A DNA stretch of 64,000 nt from Deltaproteobacteria bacterium. GTDB lineage: Bacteria; Desulfobacterota; Binatia; UTPRO1. Positions 41,131 to 49,680 of this stretch are shown piece after piece (position 1 is the first letter of the stretch; every line of letters starts with the position of its first letter). The translations under genes and the position numbers were made by a program. The notes beneath the pieces were generated by a model. It ran no database searches, was not told the origin of the DNA, and saw nothing but the letters and a program-made list of their open reading frames with translations. The stretch lies in NCBI GenBank assembly GCA_020852955.1, contig JADYZW010000060.1, positions 1 to 64,000 of the forward strand, read 5' to 3'.

Positions 41131-42327
41131 ATGCGATCGCGATGGATCGTGGCGGTGGTCGTCGTGCTGGCGGTAGCGGCGGTCGCGGAAGCGAGGACGC
41201 CGAAAGCGAAGAGCAAAGCGGTGCCGGCGGCGGCTCCGGCCGCCGCCGCGGCGCCCATCTCGCCGACGAGCGGTTTCCATCCCGCGGCGCCCTACACCGC
41301 GGCGTTGCTCCTCGACCGCGACTCCGGACAGGTGCTCTTCGCCAAGAACGAGCACCTGCGCTGGCCGCCCGCGTCGATGACCAAGATGATGACGGTGCTG
41401 CTCGCGCTCGAGCAGGTGCGCGCGCACGCGCTCCGGCTCGACGATCCGATCATCGCCTCCGCGTGGGCGAGCAAGATCGGCGGCTCGCAGGTGTACCTGG
41501 CCGAGGGCGAGCAGTTCCAGCTCGGCGAGCTCCTGGCGTCGATCATGATCGCGTCGGCGAACGACGCCTCGGTGGCGGTCGCCGAACGCATCGCCGGCTC
41601 GACCGACGCCTTCGTCGCCATGATGAACCAGCGCGCGCGCGAGCTCGGCATGACCGACACCGAGTTCCACAGCGTCCACGGCCTGCCGCCCGGCAAGGGC
41701 CAGCTGCCCGACCTCATGAGCGCCGCCGACCTCGCGACCCTCGGGCGGGCGCTCGCGGCGTACCCGGAGGCCATGACGTGGGCGAAGACCTCCGAGGCGC
41801 CGTTCCGCGGCGGCGCGCTCCAGATGCGCAACACCAACCATCTCGTCCGCACCTACCCCGGCGCGGACGGGCTCAAGACCGGCTTCTACGACGCCGCGGG
41901 CTTCGAGGTGACGGCGACCGCGACGCGCGACGACCTGCGGCTCATGGCGGTCGTGCTCGGCGTGCCGACCAAGAAGGGCTGCTTCGACGAGGCGGCGAAG
42001 CTGCTCACGAGCGGCTTCAACGGGTGGAAGGCGATCGTCGCGGCGAAGAACGGCGCGACCGTCGGCGGTCCGATCACCGTCACCCGCGGCAAGGTCACGC
42101 AGGTCACCGGGGTCGCGGCCGGCGACCTCCGCCTCGTGCTGCCGCGGAGCGAAGCCCGGGACGCGACGGTCGAGGTGAAGGTTCCCGTCGAGATCGCGGC
42201 GCCGGTGAAGAAAGGCCAGGTGATCGGCGAGGTCGTGGTGACGCGCGCGGGCCGGCAGCTCGGCCGGGTCGACGTGGTGGCGGCGAGCGACGCCGAGAGC
42301 AGGTCGTGGCTCTCGGGCTGGTACTGA
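41131..42327 (+). CDS. D-alanyl-D-alanine carboxypeptidase (DacA/PBP5 family)
   Basis: A 398-residue exported protein with a Sec signal (about 5-20) followed by a Lys/Ala-rich spacer. All three serine-peptidase motifs are present: SMTK (S82, K85), SAN (142-144) and KTG (249-251). The C-terminal beta domain (about 300-390) is the PBP5 type that places the enzyme on the membrane. It trims the terminal D-Ala from peptidoglycan stem peptides. A strong purine-rich ribosome site (GGGAGGGGCGG) precedes the ATG. The very C-terminus (SRSWLSGWY) is short for an amphipathic membrane anchor. Confidence 0.93.
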   Translation: MRSRWIVAVVVVLAVAAVAEARTPKAKSKAVPAAAPAAAAAPISPTSGFHPAAPYTAALLLDRDSGQVLFAKNEHLRWPPASMTKMMTVLLALEQVRAHALRLDDPIIASAWASKIGGSQVYLAEGEQFQLGELLASIMIASANDASVAVAERIAGSTDAFVAMMNQRARELGMTDTEFHSVHGLPPGKGQLPDLMSAADLATLGRALAAYPEAMTWAKTSEAPFRGGALQMRNTNHLVRTYPGADGLKTGFYDAAGFEVTATATRDDLRLMAVVLGVPTKKGCFDEAAKLLTSGFNGWKAIVAAKNGATVGGPITVTRGKVTQVTGVAAGDLRLVLPRSEARDATVEVKVPVEIAAPVKKGQVIGEVVVTRAGRQLGRVDVVAASDAESRSWLSGWY

Positions 42328-42331
42328 GGCG

Positions 42332-42703
42332 TCAGCGGGCCGACAGCGGGCCGTCGTCGAGGACGACCGGATCGCGCGCCGGAGCACCGCCGATCGCCAT
42401 CCCGCGCACGCCGGCGAGGCCGCTACCGCGCACGACGACGCGCGTGCCGCCCTGCGGATCGACGCGGGTGGGATGGACGGTCGAGATCGCGACTGCCGGC
42501 GCCGTCCGGGCGAGGCCGTGTTGCGCCGCCGCGCCGCCGATCAGGGCGGACGGGACGAGCACCCCGCACGCGCGGCCCGCGCTCGCAGACCTCCGGCCGT
42601 TCTTGCTCCGGACGCCGGCCATCCGTGACGCGCGCCACACGCTCCGCGCCTTCGGGACAGCGTCCGGCGGGTCGTCGATCCATGCGCGCGCGGCGACGAT
42701 CAC
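42332..42703 (-). CDS. Small protein with IPT/TIG-like segment
   Basis: This 123-residue frame starts with GTG, 22 bases after the methyltransferase stop. Its C-terminal half (STVHPTRVDPQGGTRVVVRG) resembles the start of an IPT/TIG Ig-like domain, with Pro-Gly-Gly-Thr and then a Gly-rich strand. The N-terminal half is basic, and only a weak hydrophobic stretch (about 47-60) could be a secretion signal. It may be a real small exported protein or a fragment of a longer one. The four-base convergent gap to the carboxypeptidase gene is very tight. Confidence 0.4.
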   Translation of the reverse strand: MIVAARAWIDDPPDAVPKARSVWRASRMAGVRSKNGRRSASAGRACGVLVPSALIGGAAAQHGLARTAPAVAISTVHPTRVDPQGGTRVVVRGSGLAGVRGMAIGGAPARDPVVLDDGPLSAR

Positions 42704-42725
42704 CGTCCTCTGCGCGCGGCGCCAC

Positions 42726-43391
42726 TCAGACCCGCTTCTGGTGCACCGAGAACGTGAAGAGCGGAATCTCGCCGTACGCGGCGAGGATGCGGTTGTCGTA
42801 CGAATAGCTGTCCCGCCGGAACACGAGCGCGCAATCGGCGGCGAGGGTCGCAGCGATGTAGGCCTGGGTGACGTCGTAGTTGACGTTCGCAGCGTCCTTC
42901 CAGAACGCGTGATTCACCGGATGCTCCACGTTCGAGATCCCGATGACGATGCTGCCGCCCCGACGCGTGATCGCCGCCATTTCCTTCAGGGCGCGCGCGG
43001 GATCGCGCGCGACGTGCAGCGTCGCGAACGAGAACGCGACGTCATAGGTGTCGCGGCCGAGCGCCTGGAGATCGTGGATGTCGCGCGCGATGGGCGTCAC
43101 CGCGGGAAGCGCGGCCGCCGTGGCTCGCAGGACCGCCAGGCACGCCGCCTGGGTGTCGATCGCCGCGACCGACAATCCCTTGTGCGCGAGGAAGCACGAC
43201 CAGTAGCCGTAGCCGGCGCCGCAATCGGCGACCGAGCGCGCCGGCCCGGGCAGCTTCGAGACGATCTCGTCGACGATGCGGTCGTAGTAGACCGCGTAGA
43301 TCATCGTCCAGAAGCGCTCGTGATAGCGCACCTCGTCCTCCGGCACGAGACCCTTCATGCGCCCCAAGAGCGCGCGGCAATCGACGCTCAC
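42726..43391 (-). CDS. Class I SAM-dependent methyltransferase
   Basis: This 221-residue enzyme has the SAM-binding motif I VADCGAGYGYWSCFLAHKG (about 54-72), the acidic residue of motif II (AAIDTQA), and the later DVAFSFATLHVARDPARALKE motif. The short helical N-terminus (YHERFWTMIYAVYYD) is typical of small-molecule methyltransferases. The substrate is unknown. It is divergent from the FadL-like porin across 235 bases. Confidence 0.85.
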   Translation of the reverse strand: MSVDCRALLGRMKGLVPEDEVRYHERFWTMIYAVYYDRIVDEIVSKLPGPARSVADCGAGYGYWSCFLAHKGLSVAAIDTQAACLAVLRATAAALPAVTPIARDIHDLQALGRDTYDVAFSFATLHVARDPARALKEMAAITRRGGSIVIGISNVEHPVNHAFWKDAANVNYDVTQAYIAATLAADCALVFRRDSYSYDNRILAAYGEIPLFTFSVHQKRV

Positions 43392-43626
43392 GGCGCGAGA
43401 CTCGAATCGAGCATGGACCCCGTCACCGATCCCCCCGGGGAGGTTCCCTACTCCCTTTCGCCGCGCGAGCTCAACGTCGGCGGCGTCGGACGCCGCCGAG
43501 AACCGCCGCCGTCGGCGCTTCGCGCCCGTCGACCGGCTTTCGTCATTGACCGCCTCGCCGGTCCCTGGCAGGGGTCGCGCCTGCCGGCGGCGTGCACCTC
43601 ACGAGGCCTCGGCTCGAGGAGGATGC

Positions 43627-44838
43627 ATGGTGGCAGCGCAGCGCGGAAGACGGAACGGCGCGAGGGGTCTCGGTCGGCTCGCGGGCGCGCTCGCGGCGCT
43701 CGTCGTCGCCGCCGCGCCGGCGGCCGCGAGCCAGCTCCTCGCCCCCACCGCCGGCGCCCGCGACGGCGCCCTCACCGGCGCGACCGGCGCCGCGCCGACC
43801 GACCTCATGAGCGCCTTCTTCCAGAACCCCGCGGGGCTCGCGCTGCTCGGCGCGCCGCAGGCCACGGTCGGCGGCGGGCTCCTCTTCATGCGCCAGGAGC
43901 TCTCGACCGACTTCGGCTACCACGAGACCACCGACAACGTCGCGCTCGCGCCGAGCGCCGGCGTCGCGCTGCCGCTCGCGCACGGTCTGACGGTCGGGTT
44001 CGGCATCTTCGGAGCGGTCGGCTCGAAGTTCGATTTCAAGCGCGAGCCGGACGTCGGGGTGCCGCGCGACTCCTTCACCGAACTCGGGGTGGTCACCTTG
44101 GCGCCGACCGTCGCCTGGCAACCGCGCGAGGATCTCGCGATCGGCGTCGAGTTGAACCCGCTCTTCGGTGACCTCAAGAACCACGTGCCGACACCGGATC
44201 AGAGCCTGCGCTGGCGCCTGCGCGGGCCCGGCGTGCAGGCGACGCTCGGCCTGCTCTACCGGTTCCACCCGCAGTGGCGCGTCGGCCTCACCTACAAGAC
44301 TCCGGGCAAGATCTGGATGCGCGGCACCGTCGGCGTCGCCGGCCAGCGTGAAGACCTGCACTTCGACTTCGACGTCCCGCAGCAGTTCGCGGTGTCCCTC
44401 GCCTGGCAGCCGCTGCCGACGCTGACGCTGATGGCGTTCGGGCGCTGGACGGACACCTCGACCTTCGAGCATTCGACGTTCCGCTTCCAGGACACACCGG
44501 CCCTCGACTCGCCCTTCGCGCCCGAGACCCAGGACGTCTACCGCTGGGGCGCCGGCGTCGAATGGCGCGTGCATCCCCGGGTGGCGCTCCGGAGCGGAGT
44601 CGCGCGCGGGCAGAACGCGCTCGAGCCGCGTTCGGTGTCGCCCCTCCTCGTCGATTTCAACGACCTGATCCTCGGCGCCGGCGGCGGGATCGACGTCGGG
44701 TCCTGGACGATCGATCTCGCGGGCGGGATCGGCATCCTCGACGACCGCAAGATCGACGCGACGGAGGCGCGCGCCTTTCCGGGCCGCTTCGGCGCCAGCG
44801 GAACGGTCGCGTTCTGGCAATTGACGCGCCGGTTCTGA
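43627..44838 (+). CDS. FadL/OmpP1-family outer-membrane transporter
   Basis: This 403-residue protein has a Sec signal (hydrophobic about 18-34, ending AAA). The mature start ATGAAPTDLMSAFFQNPAGL matches the FadL/OmpP1 hallmark, where the N-terminal plug carries NPAxL. The rest is amphipathic strands ending in an aromatic residue (WQLTRRF), as required for outer-membrane insertion. Members take up long-chain fatty acids or hydrophobic aromatics. The ATG at 43627 is preceded by GAGGAGG. Its neighbours suggest no specific substrate. Confidence 0.88.
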   Translation: MVAAQRGRRNGARGLGRLAGALAALVVAAAPAAASQLLAPTAGARDGALTGATGAAPTDLMSAFFQNPAGLALLGAPQATVGGGLLFMRQELSTDFGYHETTDNVALAPSAGVALPLAHGLTVGFGIFGAVGSKFDFKREPDVGVPRDSFTELGVVTLAPTVAWQPREDLAIGVELNPLFGDLKNHVPTPDQSLRWRLRGPGVQATLGLLYRFHPQWRVGLTYKTPGKIWMRGTVGVAGQREDLHFDFDVPQQFAVSLAWQPLPTLTLMAFGRWTDTSTFEHSTFRFQDTPALDSPFAPETQDVYRWGAGVEWRVHPRVALRSGVARGQNALEPRSVSPLLVDFNDLILGAGGGIDVGSWTIDLAGGIGILDDRKIDATEARAFPGRFGASGTVAFWQLTRRF

Positions 44839-44933
44839 ACCACGCCGGCCGGCACGGGCGCGCTCACGGCACCCGCGCGGTCACGGGACGGATTTCGCTT
44901 GCCGCGATCGCGAGGCTGCCGTACGGGTGGGCG

Positions 44934-46763
44934 ATGGCGGGCGCACGGCTGGTGGGTCTGGTGCTGACGATGGCGCTGGCGGCCCTCGCCGACGGCGCGG
45001 CGGCGCAGAACCATCCCTTCGGCTCGCATCCGATGCCGTACGCGGCCGGCGCGATCCTCCCCGACCACGTCGGCCAGGCGACGCTCGATCAGGCGACCCG
45101 CGATGCCTACGACGCGTGGAAGGCGCGCTATCTCCGGCCGACGTGCGGCGCCGGGCGCTGGGTGGTCGAGGCCAACGTCATCCACGGAGCCAACCTGACC
45201 GTCTCCGAGGCGCACGGCTACGGGATGATGCTCGCCGTGCTCATGGCCGGACACGACCCCGACGCGCGCGCCATCTTCGACGGCATGTTCACCTATTTCC
45301 GCGAGCACCCCTCGGTCTACACCGCCTACTTGATGGCCTGGTACCAGAAGAAGTCGTGCGGCAGCGCCGAGGGCGGCGACAGCGCCACCGACGGCGATCT
45401 CGACATCGCCTACGCCCTCCTCCTCGCCGACAAGCAGTGGGGCAGCTGCGGTCCGATCGACTACGCGGCCGAGGCGGCCAACGTTCTGGCCGCCGTCGAG
45501 ACCGGCGAGGTCGACGACAGCGGCTCGTACCTGCGGCTCGGGGACTGGACGGAGCCCGGCGAGCCCGCCTACTACCGGGCGACGCGCTCGTCCGACTTCA
45601 TCCCCGACCACCTGCGCGCGTTCGGAGCGGCGTCGGGCGACCCGCTGTGGACCGCCGTGCTCGACCATACCTACGGCGTCTTCGACGACCTGCAGACCGC
45701 GCATGCGCCGGCGACCGGCCTAGTGCCCGACTTCATCGCCGATCCCCTCGGCACACCGGCGCCGGTGGCCCCCTTCTTCCTCGAGGGACCCAACGACGGC
45801 GACTACGACTACAACGCGTGCCGCGTCCCGTGGCGGCTCGGCACCGACTACCTCGTGTCCGGCGATGCGCGCGCCAAGACTGCCGTGCAGCGCATGACCA
45901 CCTGGATCCGCGCCGCCACCACCGACGACGCGGGAGCGATTCGGGCCGGCTATCAGCTCGACGGCGTGCTCAGCCCCGATGCCGACTATCGCTCGATGGC
46001 GTTCGCCGTGCCGTTCGGTGTCGGCGCCATGACCGACGCCGCCAACCAGGCGTGGCTCAACGACGTCTGGGACCTCGCCGTCTCGACGCCGCTCGACGCC
46101 GAGGCCTACTACGAGAACACGCTCAAGCTGCTCGGCATGATCGTCATGTCGGGCAACTGGTGGGCGCCGCAGGCGGTCTCGGGCGGTTGCGTGCCGCCGG
46201 CCGGCACGGCGCTCTGCGCCGGCGGCGGCACGCTCGGCAACGTGAAGCTCAAGCTCGGCGGCCTGCTCTCGGGGCCCGGCGCGCAGAGCCTGTCGCTCGA
46301 AGCGTCGCTCTTCTTTCCCGCCGGCATCCCCGTCACCGCGCCCTACGTCGACGGCGCCCAGGTGCTGATCGAGGACCTCGGCAACGGCGGCGTTCCGGTC
46401 TACGAGCTGAGCCGCTTCACCACCCCGGTGCCGCCGCTGTCGGCCGGCGTCTGCGACGCGGCCGAAGGCTGGGACACCGCGCGCAATCGGTACCGCAACC
46501 GCTCCGGCGCCCTCGATCCGCCCGGGTGCACCGCGGGCTCGGCCAACGGCCTCGGCCAGATCCGCTACAAGCCGCGCGGCGCGTACGACCTCGATCTCCA
46601 GCTCAGGGCGCGCGCGGCCACCGTCGTCGCGCCGGTCGGCCCGCTGCGCCTCACCTGGGTGCTCGGCGCCGCCCAGTCCGCGAGCGACGCGGGACGGTGC
46701 GCGACGAGCGCGGCGATCGGCTGCACCGGCAACGGCAGCGGCAGCGCCCGGCGCTGCCGGTAG
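44934..46763 (+). CDS. Glycoside hydrolase family 8 (endoglucanase-like), secreted
   Basis: A 609-residue exported enzyme with a signal peptide (about 5-25, ending GAAAQ). Residues about 30-400 form a GH8 domain. TVSEAHGYGMMLAVL carries the catalytic acid Glu, and ATDGDLDIAYALLLADKQW fits the GH8 signature exactly. GH8 enzymes cut beta-1,4 glucans (cellulose, chitosan, xylan) and sometimes belong to bacterial cellulose synthesis loci. No cellulose synthase is in the window. About 200 C-terminal residues are a separate beta-rich region with several Cys, ending GSARRCR, of unknown role. Confidence 0.88.
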   Translation: MAGARLVGLVLTMALAALADGAAAQNHPFGSHPMPYAAGAILPDHVGQATLDQATRDAYDAWKARYLRPTCGAGRWVVEANVIHGANLTVSEAHGYGMMLAVLMAGHDPDARAIFDGMFTYFREHPSVYTAYLMAWYQKKSCGSAEGGDSATDGDLDIAYALLLADKQWGSCGPIDYAAEAANVLAAVETGEVDDSGSYLRLGDWTEPGEPAYYRATRSSDFIPDHLRAFGAASGDPLWTAVLDHTYGVFDDLQTAHAPATGLVPDFIADPLGTPAPVAPFFLEGPNDGDYDYNACRVPWRLGTDYLVSGDARAKTAVQRMTTWIRAATTDDAGAIRAGYQLDGVLSPDADYRSMAFAVPFGVGAMTDAANQAWLNDVWDLAVSTPLDAEAYYENTLKLLGMIVMSGNWWAPQAVSGGCVPPAGTALCAGGGTLGNVKLKLGGLLSGPGAQSLSLEASLFFPAGIPVTAPYVDGAQVLIEDLGNGGVPVYELSRFTTPVPPLSAGVCDAAEGWDTARNRYRNRSGALDPPGCTAGSANGLGQIRYKPRGAYDLDLQLRARAATVVAPVGPLRLTWVLGAAQSASDAGRCATSAAIGCTGNGSGSARRCR

Positions 46764-47014
46764 GACGCCGCGGCGGCGACGCGATGGCGCCCCCTGCCGG
46801 CGCGATGCCGCGCTCCTCGACGGCATCCACCCGGCCTCGGCGGTCGCCCGCCGCTCCGATGCGCCGTAGGCCCCACGCATCCTTGCGATCGTCGGCCCGG
46901 CTCTATATCACGTGTCGGTGCGTAGGATCCCCGGCGTCGCGTACGCCGCGTCAGCGCGGGTTGCCCGCTCCGTGACGGCTGTCCGCTGCTCACGCTCTCC
47001 GCGTCCCGTCGAAC

Positions 47015-48484
47015 ATGGGAGCTGAAGCCCGGGCGATCAGGGTACTGATCGCCACCACGCTCGCATTCACCGTCTGCTTCGCCGTCTGGATGATGTACGG
47101 CGTGCTCGTCACGTTCCTGGTGGATGCCGGCGTCTACGACTGGAGCCAGGCCGAGCTCGGGTGGTTGATCGGGACGCCGGTGCTGACGGGCGCTATCCTG
47201 CGACTGCCCGCAGGCGTGCTCACCGACCGCTTCGGCGGTCGGGTCGTCATGACCGGCCTCCTCCTGCTGACGTCCGTCCCCGTCTACTTCGTGAGCCACA
47301 CCAACAGCTATACGCAGATGCTCGTCGCCGGGCTCGGCGTGGGGCTGAGCGGCGCGTCGTTCGCCGTGGGCGTCGGCTACGTCTCGCTCTGGTTCCGTCC
47401 CGAGCGCCAGGGAATGGTGCTCGGCGTGTTCGGCATGGGCAACACCGGCGCCGCTCTCACCAACATGATCGCGCCGCGGATCCTCGACGCGCTGACGCGC
47501 GGCGGGACGTCCCTCGACGCGTGGAGGATGCTCCCGAAGTTCTACGCCGCGATGCTGGTCGTCACCGCCATCGCGTTCTGGCTGTGTACCGACGCGAAGA
47601 AGATCGAGGGCGCGAAAGGCCAGTCCCTCTCCGAACGCCTGGCGCCGCTGCGACTCGTGCGGGTGTGGCGCTTCGGACTCTACTACGCGTTCATGTTCGG
47701 CAGCTTCGTCGCGCTCTCCCAGTGGCTGCTCCCGTACTACGTGAACGTCTACTCGACCTCGGTCGCCACCGCCGGGTTGCTGGCGGCCGTGTTCAGCCTC
47801 CCCTCCGGCGTCGTACGCGTGCTCGGCGGCTGGGCTTCGGACAAGGTGGGCGCGCGCACCGTCCTCTTCTGGACGCTCGGTGCGAGCCTCGTGCTGCTCG
47901 CGCTGCTGTTTCCGCCGCGCGTCGAGCTGCAGGCGCCGGGTCAGGGCATCATCGCGGCGCGCGCCGGCACCGTCAGCTCGGTGTCGGATCACGAAGTCGT
48001 CGTCGATGACGATCGCTACGTCCTCGAGCAGGCCGAATCGAGCGCCGCGCAGGTGCGCTTCGGCATCCATCACGACAGCGAGGGTTTCCTGTTCCTCCCT
48101 ACCGCCTCGTTCCACCAGACCCCGATCGTCCGGAAGGGGGATCAGGTCGTCAAAGGGCAGCTCCTGGTGCGGGGCGTGACCCGCGTCTACTTCCAGGCGA
48201 ACCGCTTGATCTTCACCACGCTCGTGCTCCTTCTCGGCGTGACGATGGGCCTGGGGAGCGCGGCCGTGTTCAAGCTGATCCCCAGCTATTTCCCCGAGAA
48301 CGTGGGGGTCGTAGGCGGCGCGGTGGGCACGCTCGGCGCGCTCGGGGGCTTCGTGTTCCCCATCTTCTTCGGATACCTGCTCGCCGCGAGCGGGATCTGG
48401 ACGACGAACTGGATGCTCCTCGCCGTCGTCGCGATCGTCTGCCTGGTCTGGCTGCGCGTGACCGTTCAGCGGCTCGAGCGGTAG
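47015..48484 (+). CDS. NarK-type nitrate/nitrite transporter (MFS) with inserted soluble domain
   Basis: This 489-residue MFS protein has the nitrate signature GLGVGLSGASFAVGVGYVS (107-123) and the two substrate arginines in RLPAGVLTDRFGG (R63) and SGVVRVLGGWASDK (R268). Between the eighth and ninth membrane helices (about residues 302-397) there is an unusual soluble insertion of roughly 95 residues. It contains VRKGDQVVKGQLLVRG, like the barrel-sandwich (biotinyl/lipoyl-like) hairpin of HlyD-type proteins. Most NarK proteins lack this. It probably feeds the NarGHI reductase encoded at the right of the window. Confidence 0.85.
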   Translation: MGAEARAIRVLIATTLAFTVCFAVWMMYGVLVTFLVDAGVYDWSQAELGWLIGTPVLTGAILRLPAGVLTDRFGGRVVMTGLLLLTSVPVYFVSHTNSYTQMLVAGLGVGLSGASFAVGVGYVSLWFRPERQGMVLGVFGMGNTGAALTNMIAPRILDALTRGGTSLDAWRMLPKFYAAMLVVTAIAFWLCTDAKKIEGAKGQSLSERLAPLRLVRVWRFGLYYAFMFGSFVALSQWLLPYYVNVYSTSVATAGLLAAVFSLPSGVVRVLGGWASDKVGARTVLFWTLGASLVLLALLFPPRVELQAPGQGIIAARAGTVSSVSDHEVVVDDDRYVLEQAESSAAQVRFGIHHDSEGFLFLPTASFHQTPIVRKGDQVVKGQLLVRGVTRVYFQANRLIFTTLVLLLGVTMGLGSAAVFKLIPSYFPENVGVVGGAVGTLGALGGFVFPIFFGYLLAASGIWTTNWMLLAVVAIVCLVWLRVTVQRLER

Positions 48485-48559
48485 CGGGACGGCGATCGCG
48501 GCCAGGACTCCGCCATTGCTTGCCTTTCCGCCGTCGATCGCGCATCTGGCGGGGCGTCG

Positions 48560-49642
48560 ATGACCATGGAGCCGACAGCGGCGTCCGCGCCACCATCACC
48601 GGCGAGCGACCTCGAGACCATGTCGCCGGCCTACTTCGCGCTCGTCATGGCGACGGGTTTCGTGTCCGTGGCCGCGCTGCTCGCCGGGATGCGCTGGATC
48701 GCGCTGGCGCTGCTGGCGGTGAACGCCGTCGCGTATCCCGTCCTGTGGCTCCTCACCGTGATGCGCGCGCTGCGCTACGGGGACCGCGTCGTCGCCGACC
48801 TGACCGACCACCAGCGCGGCCCCGGATTCTTCACCGCGGTCGCTTCGACCTGCGTCCTCGGAGCGCAGACCCTGCTGATCATGGAAACGTGGCGCATCGC
48901 GCTCGCGTTCTGGATCCTGGGAATCGTCCTGTGGGTGCTGTTGACGTACGGGATCTTCACCGCGCTCATCGTCAAGCAACAGAAGCCGAGTCTCGGCGAA
49001 GGCATCACGGGCGCGTGGTTGTTGGCCGTCGTCGCGACGCAGTCGGTCGCGGTGCTCGGCGCGCTCATCGCGGCGCACATCGCGCAGCCGTACCGGCTGG
49101 AGATGAACTTCGTGGCGCTGTCGATGTGGCTCTGGGGAGGCATGCTCTACATCTGGATGATCTCGCTGATCTTCTACCGCTATACGTTCTTCAGCTTTTC
49201 TCCGGCCGACCTGGCGCCCCCGTACTGGATCAACATGGGGGCGATGGCGATCTCGACGCTCGGCGGCTCGTTGCTCATCCTCAATTCGGCCGACGCCCCG
49301 TTCCTGCTATCGCTGCTGCCGTTCATCAAGGGGTTCACCGTGTTCTACTGGGCGACCGGCACCTGGTGGATTCCGATGCTGATCGTGCTCGCCACCTGGC
49401 GCTACGCCTATCGACGATTCCCGCTGAGCTACGATCCGCTCTACTGGGGCGCGGTATTCCCGCTCGCGGTCTACACCGTCGCGACGTTTCGGATGGCCGA
49501 AGCGCTGCAGCTCGAATTCCTGTATCCCATCCCCCGCGTGTTCGTGTTCATCGCGTTGTCCGCCTGGCTCCTGACGTTCACCGCGCTGCTGCGGCAACTG
49601 ATCGCCCGGGCGAGGTCCTTGGCCGCCAGGGGTTTCTCCTAG
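48560..49642 (+). CDS. TDT-family transporter (TehA/C4-dicarboxylate type)
   Basis: This 360-residue protein has about ten membrane helices and matches the tellurite-resistance/dicarboxylate transporter family: FALVMATGFVSVAALL in helix 1, GPGFFTAVASTCVLGAQ in the pore region, and FIKGFTVFYWATGTWWIPML late. Family members are anion channels or exporters (TehA, Mae1, SLAC1). The substrate here is unknown; a nitrite or dicarboxylate role is suggested only by its place 75 bases after narK on the same strand. An ATG two codons later could also serve as the start. Confidence 0.85.
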   Translation: MTMEPTAASAPPSPASDLETMSPAYFALVMATGFVSVAALLAGMRWIALALLAVNAVAYPVLWLLTVMRALRYGDRVVADLTDHQRGPGFFTAVASTCVLGAQTLLIMETWRIALAFWILGIVLWVLLTYGIFTALIVKQQKPSLGEGITGAWLLAVVATQSVAVLGALIAAHIAQPYRLEMNFVALSMWLWGGMLYIWMISLIFYRYTFFSFSPADLAPPYWINMGAMAISTLGGSLLILNSADAPFLLSLLPFIKGFTVFYWATGTWWIPMLIVLATWRYAYRRFPLSYDPLYWGAVFPLAVYTVATFRMAEALQLEFLYPIPRVFVFIALSAWLLTFTALLRQLIARARSLAARGFS

Positions 49643-49680
49643 CCCGCGCCACGGCGCGCCGCAGGAGCGGGTCGGACGCG

